This document shows, in pieces, positions 15,366-24,499 of a DNA stretch of 41,076 nt (positions are counted from its first letter, which is position 1; every line of letters starts with the position of its first letter). Origin of the DNA: Desulfobacterales bacterium (GTDB lineage Bacteria; Desulfobacterota; Desulfobacteria; Desulfobacterales; SpSt-501); assembly GCA_025454255.1 (NCBI GenBank), contig JALOOU010000043.1:1-41076 (forward strand), in the 5' to 3' direction. The position numbers were made by a program, and so were the translations under genes. The notes under the pieces are model-generated. The model did no database searches. It saw only the letters and a list, made by a program, of their open reading frames with translations, and was not told the DNA's origin.

Positions 15366-18300
15366 ATGCGCCGCACCCTGCTCGCCGCGCTCCTCGCCGC
15401 GTTTTTCTGTTCGCCGCTCGCGGCTCAGGAGCCGCCCAGGGTCCTCGAGTTCGCGCCCCGGGGGAGCGCCAAAAACGTGCGCCAGGTCAAGGCAAGCTTC
15501 TCCGAGCCCATGGTGGCCTTCGGCGACCCGCGGGCGGCCTCGCCCTTCAGCGTGCGCTGCGACGAGCCGGGCCAGGGCCGCTGGGTGGATCCGCGGACCT
15601 GGGTGTATGACTTCGCGCGCGACCTGCCCGGCGGGCTGCGCTGCACCTTCACGCTGGAGGCCGGGGTGCGGGCGCTCTCCGGCCGGCCGGTCGGCGGAGC
15701 GCGGCACTTCGCCTTCAACACCGGGGGGCCCGCGATCCGCAACGCCCTGCCCGCCGCCGGCCTGCGCGGCATCAGCGAGGACCAGGTCTTCATCCTTGTG
15801 CTTGACAGCGTGCCCGAAGAGGCGAGCGTCCTGGCGCGGGCGCGGTTTGCGATCGCCGGCATCGCGCAGGCGGTGGGGGTCGAAATTCTCGCCGGCGAGC
15901 CGCGCGATGCGATTCTCGCCGCCCACCCCTGGCTTTTCGGGCAGGCCGAGGAGCGCAGCCGGTGCCTGCTGCTGCGCTGCCGCCAGCGGTTTCCGCAGAA
16001 AACCAAGGTGAGCCTCATCTGGGGCAAGGGCATCCAGTCCCTGTCGGGGGTGGCCACCGAGCAGGACCAGGTGCTGGCCTTCGAGACCCGCGAGGCGTTT
16101 CTGGCCGAGTTCGCGTGCGAGCGGGAAAACCCCCGTGCCGGCTGCATCCCTCTGCTGCCGATGCGTCTGCGCTTCAATGCGCCGCTCGAGTCCGGCCAGA
16201 CCGGGGAGGCCGTGTTGAAAGGCCCGGCCGGCAAGAGCTGGAGGGCCCCCCTGGGCAAGGACGGCGGGGCGCTGACCTTCGCGGGCCCCTTTCCCGCCCA
16301 CGCCGACTTCCTCCTCGAAGTGCCGGCGGGGGTGCGGGACGACGCCGGGCGACCGCTGGCCAATGCCGGCCGCTTTCCGCTCAAGGTGCGCACGGCCGGC
16401 ACCCCGCCGCTCGCCAAGTTTGCGGCGCGCTTCGGGATCATCGAGCTCAACGCCGACCCGGTGCTGCCGGTCACCCTCCGCAATCTGGAGCCCGACCCGG
16501 GCGCGCGGATGATGGCGGTCGGGGCCGGCCCGTCGGGCCGGGTGAACGGCAGGATCATCCGCCTGGGGCCCGGGCGCGGCGGGGAGATCCAGCACTGGCT
16601 GCGCCGGGTCAAGGCGGCGCGGCGGGACAGCTCGCTTCTGGCCGGGGAGCCGGCGGCGGCCGGCTTCCAGCTGCCGCAGACCCTGGGGCCGGGCGCCTTC
16701 GAGGTGGTCGGGATTCCGCTCAAGCGTCCCGGGCTCCACATCGTCGAAATCGAGAGCGCCGTCCTGGGCAAGGCGCTGCTCGACCCCCCGCGGCCCATGT
16801 ATGTGCCGGCCGCCGCCCTGGTGACCAACCTCTCCGTGCACTTCAAACAGGGTCGCGACTCCTCCCTGGTGTGGGTGACGACCCTGGACACGGCCGCTCC
16901 GGTGCCTGCCGCGGAGGTGGCCGTCATGGCCTGCGACGGCAGCCTGCTCTGGACGGGGCGGACCGACGCGGACGGCATCGCCCGCATCGAGGGGCCGCTG
17001 CCGGAGGCCGCCGGGGCCGGCGCCTGCGCCGACGGCCTCCCGGAAGAGGACGGCTTCCAGCCCTACGACCCGATGGTTGCGGGGCAGGGGCTGTTCATCA
17101 CCGCGCACACCGCAGAGGACATGAGCTTCGTGCACTCGAGCTGGAGCGAGGGCATCGAGGCCTGGCGGTTCAAGTTGCCGGCGGAGACCGGCGCCGGGCC
17201 GGAGACGGCCCACACGATCTTCGACCGCAGCCTGCTGCGCGCCGGCGAGACGCTGCACATGAAGCATCTGATCCGCCGCCGCACCATGGGCGGCTTCGAA
17301 CTGCCCGCGGCCGAGCGGCTGCCCGACGCCGTCGTCATCCGCCACGCCGGGACCCGGCAGACCTACGAGCTGCCTCTCGCCTGGGATGCCGCCGGTACGG
17401 CCGAGAGCGAGTGGGCCATCCCCAAGGAGGCCAAGCTCGGCAGCTACAGCGTCAGCCTGGTCCGCAGCACCGCTGCGGCCGGCCCGCCGCAGGGCGCGCC
17501 GGCGGCCGCGGAGGATGAGGAGGAGGAGGAGGGCGGCACCGAGGCGGTCGCACCCCGCCGTCTGGTTTCGGGCCATTTCCGGGTCGAAGAGTTCCGCCTG
17601 CCGCTGCTCAAGGGTACGATCCAAGCGCCGTCGCATCCCCTGATCAACGCGCGCGAGGTCGCGCTCGACCTCGCCGTGCAGTACCTCGCCGGGGGCGGGG
17701 CGGGGATGCTGCCGGTGACGCTGCGCGCGGATGTGGCCGCCCGGCGCCTGCCGGCGTTCGAGGAGTTCGCAGAGGTCGTCTTCGCCAACGGCACGGTCGC
17801 CGAGGGGCGGGTGCGGCGCGGGGAGGAGGCGGAGCCGGGCGCCGCCGCCGCGCGGCCCCCGCTGATCGCAACGGAGCTGGAGCTGGGGCCCGCGGGCACG
17901 GCGCGCGCCGTCGTCCCCGGGCTGCCCGCGGCTGGCGTGCCGCAGGAGCTGACGGTGGAGATGGAATTCCGCGACCCCAACGGCGAGGTCCAGACCGTCT
18001 CCAGCCGGGTGGCGCTCTGGAATTCGGGGCGCCTGGTCGGAATCAAAATGGAGGGCTGGGCGGCGCGCAAAAACGCGCTCGACTTCCAGGTGGCGGTGGT
18101 GGACCTCTCCGGCCGGCCGGTGGCCGGGGCGCCGGTCAGGGTCGAGCTCTTCGAACGCAGGGCGATCTCCCACCGCAAGCGGCTGGTCGGCGGCTTCTAC
18201 GCCTACGACCACACGGTCGAGACCCGGCGGGTGGCCACCCTGGCGGAGGGCCGGACCGACGCCAACGGATGGCTGCAGTGCCGGAGCGCCTCGCCGCTCT

Positions 18301-21059
18301 CCGGGGAGGTGATCCTGGCGGCCGAAAGCCGGGACGAGAACGATCGCCCCACCTTCGCGCACCGCTCGGTGTGGGTGGCGGGGGAGCAGCAGTGGTGGTT
18401 CGAAGCGGCGGACGACGACCGCATGGATCTGCTGCCGGAGCGCAGGCGCTACGAACCCGGGGAGACCGCGCTCTTCCAGGTGCGGATGCCGTTTCGCGAG
18501 GCGACCGCCCTGATCTCGGTCGAACGCGAAGGGGTCATGGAGACCCGGGTGCAGCGGCTCTCCGGCCGGCAGCCGGTGGTCGAGATCCCGGTCAAGGGCA
18601 ACCACGCGCCCAACGTCTTCGTCTCGGTGCTGGCCGTGCGCGGCCGCACGGGCGCCGTCCAGCCCACGGCGCTCGCGGACTTGGGCAAACCGGCCTTCAA
18701 GCTCGGCATGGCCGAGATCGGCGTGGGCTGGCGCGCGCATGAGCTCAAGGTGTCGGTGAGCTCCGCACGGCAGGTGGTCGGGGTCCGGGACAAGGTCAAG
18801 GTCGCCATCCGCGCGGCCACGGCGGAGGGCGTCGCGCCGCCGGCGGGCGCCGAGGCGGCGCTCGTGGCCGTGGACGAGGGTCTGCTCGAGCTCATGCCCA
18901 ACCGCAGTTGGGATCTGCTGGCCGCCATGATGGGGCGGCGCGGCTGCGCGGTGCGCACCGCCACGGCCCAGATGCAGGTGGTGGGCAAGCGCCACTTCGG
19001 GGCCAAGGCCCTGCCCCCGGGCGGCGGGGGCGGCCGGCGGGCGACGCGCGAGCTCTTCGACCCCCTGATCCTCTGGCGGGCGCGGGTGCCGCTGGACGCC
19101 GCCGGCCGGGCCGAGGTCGACCTCGCCTTGAACGACTCCGCCACCTCCTTTCGCATCGTCGCCGTCGTCAACGGGGGGGCGGGCCTGTTCGGAACCGGCA
19201 TGACCTCCATCCGCGCCACCCAGGAGCTGACGATCCTGCCCGGCCTGCCGCCGCTGGTGCGGGAGGGCGACCGCTTCCGCGCCGGCGTCACCGTGCGCAA
19301 CAGCAGCCAGCAGCCCATGATGCTCGTTTTGTCGGCCCGCGCGGCGGGCGTCATGCCGGCGCTGCCGCCGCAGCGCTTCGCCCTGGCCGCCGGCGAGGCG
19401 CAGGAGCGCTTTTGGGAGGTGTCGGCGCCTTCCGGCCAGGAGCAGCTGAGCTGGGAGATCGAGGCGGCCGCCCAGGAGAGCGCCGCCGCCGACCGGGTGC
19501 GGGTCTCGCAGAAGATCGTGCCCGCGGTGCCGCCGCAGGTCGTTCAGGCTGAAATCCTGCAGCTGGACGGCGAGGCCCTCCAGACGGTGGAGGCGCCCGC
19601 GGACGCCCTGGCCGGCGGCGGGGTGCGCGTCGCCGCCCGCGCTCGGATCGGCGACGGGTTGAGGGCGGTGGCCGACTACATGCGCCGCTACCCCTACCGC
19701 TGCACGGAGCAAAAAATCTCGGCCGCCGTGGCGCTTCGCGATCGAGCGCTCTGGGATCAGCAGATGGCGGAGCTGCCGGCCGTGATGGACGGCGACGGGT
19801 TGGTGAAGTTCTTCCCGTCGCTGCCGCAGGGGGACCCGGTGCTGACCGCCTACATCGCTGCCGTGGGGCACGCGGCGGGTTGGAGCATCCCCGCCGAGGC
19901 GCGCCTGCGGGTCGTCCACGGACTCACCCGCTTCGTCGACGGCAGCCTCTCCCGGCCGTCGCCGTCGGCCGCCGCCGACCTCACCCTGCGCAAGCTGGCG
20001 GCCCTGGCGGCGCTCGCCCGGCTCGGCGCGGCCGATGCGGCCCTGGCGGGATCGCTGGCCGTCGAGCCCGATCTGTGGCCGACATCGGCGGTGCTCGACT
20101 GGCTGGACTTCCTGCTGCACGCGGAAAACTTCCCCGCCCGCGGCCGGCAGCTGGCGCAAGCCGAACAGGCGCTGCGCGCGCGGATGGTCACCCAGGGCAC
20201 GCTGAGCGCTCTTGCCGCCGGTGCGTCGGACCGGATGTGGTGGCTGATGGCCTCCGAGGATGTGAATGCCGTGCGCTGGGTGCTGGCGGCGCTCGCGCTC
20301 GAGGGCTGGCGCCAGGATCTGCCGCGGCTGGTGCGCGGTGCGCTGGCGCGGCAGCGCCTGGGGCGCTGGGACCTCACCACCGCCAACGCCTGGGGGGTGC
20401 TGGCCATGGAGCGCTTCTCGGAGGCCCTCGAGGCCGATGCGGTCACCGGCACGACCCAGGTCGAGCTCGCCGGCCACGCCCGGGCCTTCGAATGGGACGC
20501 CCCGCTCAAGGGCGGCTCCGTGCTGATCCCCTGGCCCGCGGGGCGGGCCGATCTGCAGCTGCGGCATCGGGGCGGCGGCCGCCCGTGGGTCAGCATCCAC
20601 GCCGTGGCCGCGGTTCCCCTGCGGGAGCCGCTGGCGAGCGGCTTCACGATCCGCAAACGCCTCGATGCGCTCGACCGGCGGGCGCCCGAGCGCTGGAGCC
20701 GGGGCGATGTCGTGCGGGTGAGCATCGAGATCGAGGCCCAGGCGGCTGCGGGCTGGGTGGCGCTGAGCGATCCCCTGCCGGCGGGGGCGACGGTCCTGGG
20801 CTCGGGCCTCGGCCGCGACTCGCGCCTGATGACGCGGGACGAGGCGCGCGCGGGGCAGGTGTGGCCGGCCTTCGAGGAGCGCTCGCACGAGGCGTTTCGG
20901 GTCTACTACGAGCAGGTGCCCGCGGGCCGGTGGACGGTGGCCTACACCCTGCGCCTGAACCAGAGCGGCTCGTTTCACCTTCCGCCCACGCGGGTCGAGG
21001 CCCTGTATGCGCCGGAGATGATGGGCGCGATACCCAACGCGATCTTCGAGGTCGAGTAG
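15366..21059 (+). CDS. Bacterial alpha-2-macroglobulin (thioester type)
   Basis: The 1897-residue exported protein has a signal peptide (residues about 1-20, ending LAAQ). There is no clear lipobox, unlike E. coli YfhM. It continues with a chain of beta-rich macroglobulin domains, an acidic low-complexity run near residues 715-725 (EDEEEEEGG), the A2M domain from about residue 1230 (FDPLILWRARVPL), and the thioester motif CTEQ with C1446 and Q1449 in YPYRCTEQ. The helical thioester domain and a C-terminal MG10-like domain (FRVYYEQVPAGRWTVAYTLR) follow. Family members trap proteases in the periplasm. The ATG at 15366 is right before the signal peptide; the frame extends further upstream only as a shadow. 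It is followed by pbpC, the usual partner. Confidence 0.95.
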   Translation: MRRTLLAALLAAFFCSPLAAQEPPRVLEFAPRGSAKNVRQVKASFSEPMVAFGDPRAASPFSVRCDEPGQGRWVDPRTWVYDFARDLPGGLRCTFTLEAGVRALSGRPVGGARHFAFNTGGPAIRNALPAAGLRGISEDQVFILVLDSVPEEASVLARARFAIAGIAQAVGVEILAGEPRDAILAAHPWLFGQAEERSRCLLLRCRQRFPQKTKVSLIWGKGIQSLSGVATEQDQVLAFETREAFLAEFACERENPRAGCIPLLPMRLRFNAPLESGQTGEAVLKGPAGKSWRAPLGKDGGALTFAGPFPAHADFLLEVPAGVRDDAGRPLANAGRFPLKVRTAGTPPLAKFAARFGIIELNADPVLPVTLRNLEPDPGARMMAVGAGPSGRVNGRIIRLGPGRGGEIQHWLRRVKAARRDSSLLAGEPAAAGFQLPQTLGPGAFEVVGIPLKRPGLHIVEIESAVLGKALLDPPRPMYVPAAALVTNLSVHFKQGRDSSLVWVTTLDTAAPVPAAEVAVMACDGSLLWTGRTDADGIARIEGPLPEAAGAGACADGLPEEDGFQPYDPMVAGQGLFITAHTAEDMSFVHSSWSEGIEAWRFKLPAETGAGPETAHTIFDRSLLRAGETLHMKHLIRRRTMGGFELPAAERLPDAVVIRHAGTRQTYELPLAWDAAGTAESEWAIPKEAKLGSYSVSLVRSTAAAGPPQGAPAAAEDEEEEEGGTEAVAPRRLVSGHFRVEEFRLPLLKGTIQAPSHPLINAREVALDLAVQYLAGGGAGMLPVTLRADVAARRLPAFEEFAEVVFANGTVAEGRVRRGEEAEPGAAAARPPLIATELELGPAGTARAVVPGLPAAGVPQELTVEMEFRDPNGEVQTVSSRVALWNSGRLVGIKMEGWAARKNALDFQVAVVDLSGRPVAGAPVRVELFERRAISHRKRLVGGFYAYDHTVETRRVATLAEGRTDANGWLQCRSASPLSGEVILAAESRDENDRPTFAHRSVWVAGEQQWWFEAADDDRMDLLPERRRYEPGETALFQVRMPFREATALISVEREGVMETRVQRLSGRQPVVEIPVKGNHAPNVFVSVLAVRGRTGAVQPTALADLGKPAFKLGMAEIGVGWRAHELKVSVSSARQVVGVRDKVKVAIRAATAEGVAPPAGAEAALVAVDEGLLELMPNRSWDLLAAMMGRRGCAVRTATAQMQVVGKRHFGAKALPPGGGGGRRATRELFDPLILWRARVPLDAAGRAEVDLALNDSATSFRIVAVVNGGAGLFGTGMTSIRATQELTILPGLPPLVREGDRFRAGVTVRNSSQQPMMLVLSARAAGVMPALPPQRFALAAGEAQERFWEVSAPSGQEQLSWEIEAAAQESAAADRVRVSQKIVPAVPPQVVQAEILQLDGEALQTVEAPADALAGGGVRVAARARIGDGLRAVADYMRRYPYRCTEQKISAAVALRDRALWDQQMAELPAVMDGDGLVKFFPSLPQGDPVLTAYIAAVGHAAGWSIPAEARLRVVHGLTRFVDGSLSRPSPSAAADLTLRKLAALAALARLGAADAALAGSLAVEPDLWPTSAVLDWLDFLLHAENFPARGRQLAQAEQALRARMVTQGTLSALAAGASDRMWWLMASEDVNAVRWVLAALALEGWRQDLPRLVRGALARQRLGRWDLTTANAWGVLAMERFSEALEADAVTGTTQVELAGHARAFEWDAPLKGGSVLIPWPAGRADLQLRHRGGGRPWVSIHAVAAVPLREPLASGFTIRKRLDALDRRAPERWSRGDVVRVSIEIEAQAAAGWVALSDPLPAGATVLGSGLGRDSRLMTRDEARAGQVWPAFEERSHEAFRVYYEQVPAGRWTVAYTLRLNQSGSFHLPPTRVEALYAPEMMGAIPNAIFEVE

Positions 21060-21061
21060 GG

Positions 21062-21084
21062 GTGGGAGCGGCTTCCAGCCGCGA
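21062..21084. repeat. REP-like hairpin, copy 2, inside the a2M-pbpC spacer
   Basis: GTGGGAGCGGCTTCC then AGCCGCGA, identical to copy 3. It starts 2 bases after the alpha-2-macroglobulin stop, so it lies in the operon message. Confidence 0.7.
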
Positions 21085-21120
21085 TGGGTCCTGCCCCCGC
21101 AAGGGCCGGTTCCGATTCGG

Positions 21121-21140
21121 AGCGGTATAAAGCGGTATAA
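21121..21140. repeat. Tandem 10-mer just upstream of pbpC
   Basis: AGCGGTATAA is repeated twice without a gap, followed by AACGG, 8 bases before the pbpC ATG. It contains TATAAA but no -35 match at proper spacing. Confidence 0.5.
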
Positions 21141-21148
21141 AACGGACG

Positions 21149-23266
21149 ATGGCGATGCGGATTGCCGCGATTCTCTTCTTTGCTGCGGTGAGCACGGCGG
21201 CGGCGACCGCCGGGGCGGTGCCGAGCTATGAGCAGGTGCGCCGGATGCACCGCCCCTCGGAGTCCCTGCTGGTCGACCGCAGCGGAGAGGTGCTGCACGA
21301 GCTGAGGATCGACCCGGCGGTGCGGCGGCTGGCCTGGGTGGAGATCGGCGCGATCTCTCCCGCCCTGCTGCAGGCCGTGGTGCGGGCCGAAGACCGGCGC
21401 TTCCACGAACATGGCGGCGTGGACCTGCGCGCCGCGGCCGCGGCCGCGGCGCGCCGCCTGTCGGGCGGGACCCCGCGCGGGGCGAGCACGATCACCATGC
21501 AGCTGGCCGCGATGCTCGATCCGGGCCTGCAGCCGCAGGGGCGCCGGCGCTCGCTGGCGCAAAAATGGCGGCAGGCGAAGGCGGCCTGGGAGCTCGAGGC
21601 GCTCTGGGACAAAAAGCGCATTTTGGAGGCCTATCTCAACCGTGTCTATTTTTTCGGCGAGCTCCAGGGCATCGGCGCCGCGGCCCGCGGGCTTTTCGGC
21701 AAGGAGCCGCACGGCCTCAACCGGGTGGAGTCCCTTCTGCTGGCAACGCTGATCCGCGCGCCAAACGCCACCGCGGACGAGGCGGCGGCGCGGGCCGCCG
21801 CCCTCGGTCGCGCGCTGGAATGGGAGATCCCTTCGACGCGGATCCGCGGGCAATCCGTCCGCGCCCTCGCTGCACCCAAGCTCATCGCCCCGCCGGCGGA
21901 CCTGGCGCCTCACCTGGCGCGGCGCCTGCTGAAGGCGGCGCCGCCGGGGTCCCGCGTGCCCAGCACCCTGGACGCCGAGCTCCAGCTGAGCGTCGTCGAA
22001 CTGCTCGCGGTTCATCTGGAGCCGCTGCGGGAGAGCCGCGTGGGAGAAGCGGCGGTTTTGGTCGCGGCCAACCCCAGCGGCGAGGTGCTCGCCTATGCCA
22101 GCCGCACCTCCGACCCGGCGCGCAGCCGCTTCGTCGACGGCGTCGCGGCGCGCCGGCAGGCGGGCTCCACCCTGAAGCCGTTTCTCTATGCGGCGGCGCT
22201 CGACCGGCGGATCCTGACCGCGGCGAGCCTGTTGGAGGACCGCCCCCTCGATCTCTCCGTCTCCGGCGGGATCTACCAGCCGCGCAGCTACGACGGCGGC
22301 CACGCGGGCCCGGTCTCCGTGCGCACGGCGCTCGGCTCATCGCTGAACGTGCCGGCCGTGAAAGCCGCGGAGCTGCTCGGGGTCGAGGCGTTCCTCGGCG
22401 TGTTGCGCGCGCTGGGGGTGGAGGGGCTGGGCGAGTCCGGCGACTTCTACGGCCCCGCGCTGGCCCTGGGCACCGCCGACGTGACGCTCTGGGAGCTCGT
22501 CGCCGCCTACCGCGCCCTGGCCAACGGCGGGGAGTGGAGCGCGCTGCGGGCGGGGCCGGAGGAGCCCCCCGCGCCCCTCACCCGGCGCGTCTTCTCGGAA
22601 GAGGCCGCCTTCGTGGCGGCCGACATCCTGGCCGACCGCGAGGCGCGCCGGCTGGGCTTCGGCCTGGAAAACGTCCTCTCCACGCGCTACTGGACCGCGG
22701 CCAAGACCGGGACCAGCAAGGACCTGCGCGACAACTGGTGCATCGGCTTTTCGGAGGCCTACACCGTTGGGGTCTGGGTGGGCAACTACTCGGGGGAGCC
22801 GATGTGGGATGTGAGCGGGGTCGCCGGCGCGGCCCCCATCTGGCGCGACGTCATGGACCGGCTCCACCGCCGGGAGTCCAGCCGGCCGGCCGCGCCGCCG
22901 AGGGGGCTGGTGCGCGGCGGGCACACCGGGGCGCGGCCGGAGTGGTTCCTGCGCGGCACCGACCCCCCGCCCGCCGGCGTGTACCTCGCGCGGGGGGTGG
23001 CGCGCATCGCCTACCCGCCCGACGAGGCCATCCTGTCGTTCGACCCCGACATCCCGCGCGACCGCCAGAAGCTCTTCTTTCTCGCCGCCGGCGGCGCGCA
23101 GCACCTGCGCTGGACGCTCAACGGCCGACCGCTCCCGCCGGCGGTCATCCACACCGGCTGGGAGATCGTCCCGGGCCGCTACCTCCTCTGCCTGCGCGAC
23201 GGGGACGGGGTCCCCATCGATGAAATCCGGTTTTCGGTGCGCGGAGCGTCCGCGCGGCGACCTTGA
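21149..23266 (+). CDS. pbpC: Penicillin-binding protein 1C (peptidoglycan glycosyltransferase/transpeptidase)
   Basis: The 705-residue class A PBP has an N-terminal hydrophobic anchor (residues about 5-23). The GT51 domain has the catalytic E81 in VRAEDRRFHEHGG, GASTITMQL, and the RILEAYLNRVYFF phrase. The transpeptidase domain has S340-T-L-K, S398-L-N and K519-T-G in AAKTGTSKDLRDNWC, all intact. The last about 90 residues form the PBP1C-specific C-terminal domain. Slightly shorter than E. coli PBP1C (770). It pairs with the upstream alpha-2-macroglobulin, the usual yfhM-pbpC arrangement, in which the two are thought to act together on envelope damage. The stop overlaps a TTG of the next frame (TTGA, 23263-23266). 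Confidence 0.95.
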   Translation: MAMRIAAILFFAAVSTAAATAGAVPSYEQVRRMHRPSESLLVDRSGEVLHELRIDPAVRRLAWVEIGAISPALLQAVVRAEDRRFHEHGGVDLRAAAAAAARRLSGGTPRGASTITMQLAAMLDPGLQPQGRRRSLAQKWRQAKAAWELEALWDKKRILEAYLNRVYFFGELQGIGAAARGLFGKEPHGLNRVESLLLATLIRAPNATADEAAARAAALGRALEWEIPSTRIRGQSVRALAAPKLIAPPADLAPHLARRLLKAAPPGSRVPSTLDAELQLSVVELLAVHLEPLRESRVGEAAVLVAANPSGEVLAYASRTSDPARSRFVDGVAARRQAGSTLKPFLYAAALDRRILTAASLLEDRPLDLSVSGGIYQPRSYDGGHAGPVSVRTALGSSLNVPAVKAAELLGVEAFLGVLRALGVEGLGESGDFYGPALALGTADVTLWELVAAYRALANGGEWSALRAGPEEPPAPLTRRVFSEEAAFVAADILADREARRLGFGLENVLSTRYWTAAKTGTSKDLRDNWCIGFSEAYTVGVWVGNYSGEPMWDVSGVAGAAPIWRDVMDRLHRRESSRPAAPPRGLVRGGHTGARPEWFLRGTDPPPAGVYLARGVARIAYPPDEAILSFDPDIPRDRQKLFFLAAGGAQHLRWTLNGRPLPPAVIHTGWEIVPGRYLLCLRDGDGVPIDEIRFSVRGASARRP

Positions 23267-24150
23267 AGTTTGCCGCATCCCGGGATATGAATACAAGGAT
23301 GGGAATCGATCGACTCATATCCCGGCTGCCGTCCCTGCCCCTTGGGCGCCTGCTGGGGCTATCGCTGGGGCTGGCGGATCTGCACCACCATCGCATCGTG
23401 CGGCGCAACCTGGCCTTCGCCTACCCCGAACGTTGCCCCGCCGACCGCCGGCGGCTGGCCTGGCGGGTGTTCCAGAACTACGGGATCAGCCTGGTCGAGT
23501 TTTTCCAGATGCGCTTCATGCGGCCCCCGGACGTGGTGCGGCGGCTGCGCCTGTGCGGGGCCGAGCATATCGTCGCGGCCCTGCGGCAGGGGCGCGGCAT
23601 GATCGCGGTCTCGGGTCATCTGGGCAGCTGGGAGGTCGGGATGCAGGTCATGCCCTGCATGCTCGGGGTGAAAATGACCGGCGTGGCCAAGAAGTTCAAA
23701 TCCAGCATCGTCGAGAGTCAGGTCCATGCCGCGCGCACGCGCTTCGGAAACGAGATCCTCTACAAAAAAGACGCGCTGGCCGAAATGACCCGGATCCTGC
23801 GCGCGGGGGGCGTCCTCGGCCTGCTCGTGGACATGGCCCGCCGCCAGGACGGCGTGGACGTCCTTTTTTTCGGCAAGCGCGCGACGGCCACGCCGGCGGC
23901 GGCCATGCTGGCGTTGCGGTATCGCTGCCCGATCGTGCCCATGTTCTGTGCGCGGGAGGCCGACGGGTCCCTGAGCGTTCACGCCGAACCGGCCCTGAAG
24001 ATGCGCCGGACGAGCGACCTGCGCGCGGACCTGGTGGAGAACACCCAGCGGATCACGGACGCGGTGGAGCGGATGGTGCGGCGCTACCCGGAGCAGTGGT
24101 TCTGGCTGATGAAGCGCTGGAAGGAGCACTACCCGCAGCTCTACGATTGA
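23263..24150 (+). CDS. LpxL/HtrB-type lysophospholipid acyltransferase
   Basis: The 295-residue product belongs to the lipid A acyltransferase / LPLAT family. The catalytic H119 and E124 appear in SGHLGSWEVG (HX4E), with the family ILYKKDALAEM and GVLGLLVDMA segments and a C-terminal PEQWFWLMKRWKEH. It probably acylates a lipid A or phospholipid precursor on the inner membrane. The start is uncertain: TTG at 23263 overlaps the pbpC stop (TTGA), while ATGs at 23287 and 23299 are alternatives with weak Shine-Dalgarno sequences. The hydrophobic N-terminus is short, which is unusual for LpxL. The stop TGA at 24148-24150 takes its last two bases from a MITE-like element that begins at 24149. Confidence 0.88.
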   Translation: MKFAASRDMNTRMGIDRLISRLPSLPLGRLLGLSLGLADLHHHRIVRRNLAFAYPERCPADRRRLAWRVFQNYGISLVEFFQMRFMRPPDVVRRLRLCGAEHIVAALRQGRGMIAVSGHLGSWEVGMQVMPCMLGVKMTGVAKKFKSSIVESQVHAARTRFGNEILYKKDALAEMTRILRAGGVLGLLVDMARRQDGVDVLFFGKRATATPAAAMLALRYRCPIVPMFCAREADGSLSVHAEPALKMRRTSDLRADLVENTQRITDAVERMVRRYPEQWFWLMKRWKEHYPQLYD

Positions 24151-24273
24151 CGGCTTCGTAAAAACCCCAATCTCTGCGCTGCGCGTCATTCCGTTGTCGT
24201 TGCGGCGTACGGAGCCTAGGACTCGCGACACGGAACTCGCGCGCCTTGATCTTGGGCTTTTTACGAAGCCGTC
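24149..24273. repeat. Intact MITE-like element with perfect 16-bp inverted ends
   Basis: The ends GACGGCTTCGTAAAAA (24149-24164) and its exact reverse complement (24258-24273) bound 125 bases. The inside contains GCGCTGCGCGTCATTCC, GTTGCGGCGTACG and GCGCGCCTTGATCTTGGGC. Diverged or partial copies occur at 6273-6316 and 10621-10752. It carries no gene, so if mobile it would need an enzyme in trans. Confidence 0.75.
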
Positions 24274-24499
24274 CGGGTCAAGAACGGCTACGATTTCATC
24301 GCGAACGACTCGGCCGAAAGCCGGATCCCGGTGTTGCGGCCCCGGCCGGGCCGCCGTGTTCACTCCTTTTCCTGGCGGCCCGGTCGCAACGGCATGGTCT
24401 TTTCTTTCGGTGGGAGCGGCTTCCAGCCGCGATGACCGCGGCGCGAAGCCGCTGCCCATCGTTCACGGCCCTCGAACTCCCGGGTGGCCGCTCATCGCA
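24151..24499. other. Intergenic region between the acyltransferase and AOR genes
   Basis: This 349-base gap between convergent genes holds the MITE-like element, an imperfect GC-rich inverted repeat at about 24333-24390 (arms containing GGGCCGCC and GTTGCG) and a REP-like palindrome (24410-24458). I see no gene and no T-tailed terminator. Confidence 0.6.
24410..24458. repeat. REP-like hairpin, copy 3, extended palindrome
   Basis: The core is at 24410-24432. It continues to GCGGCGCGAAGCCGCTGCC, so GGGAGCGGCTTC and GAAGCCGCTGCCC form an outer stem around an inner CAGCCGCG/CGCGGC pairing. Confidence 0.65.

Noticed and set aside
14289-20978. A minus-strand open frame of 2229 codons antisense to the alpha-2-macroglobulin gene
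   Set aside because: It is open only because GC-rich codon bias removes stops. Its translation is His/Arg/Gly/Pro-rich with no domains. Only its last 309 codons, from the ATG at 15218, are a real gene.
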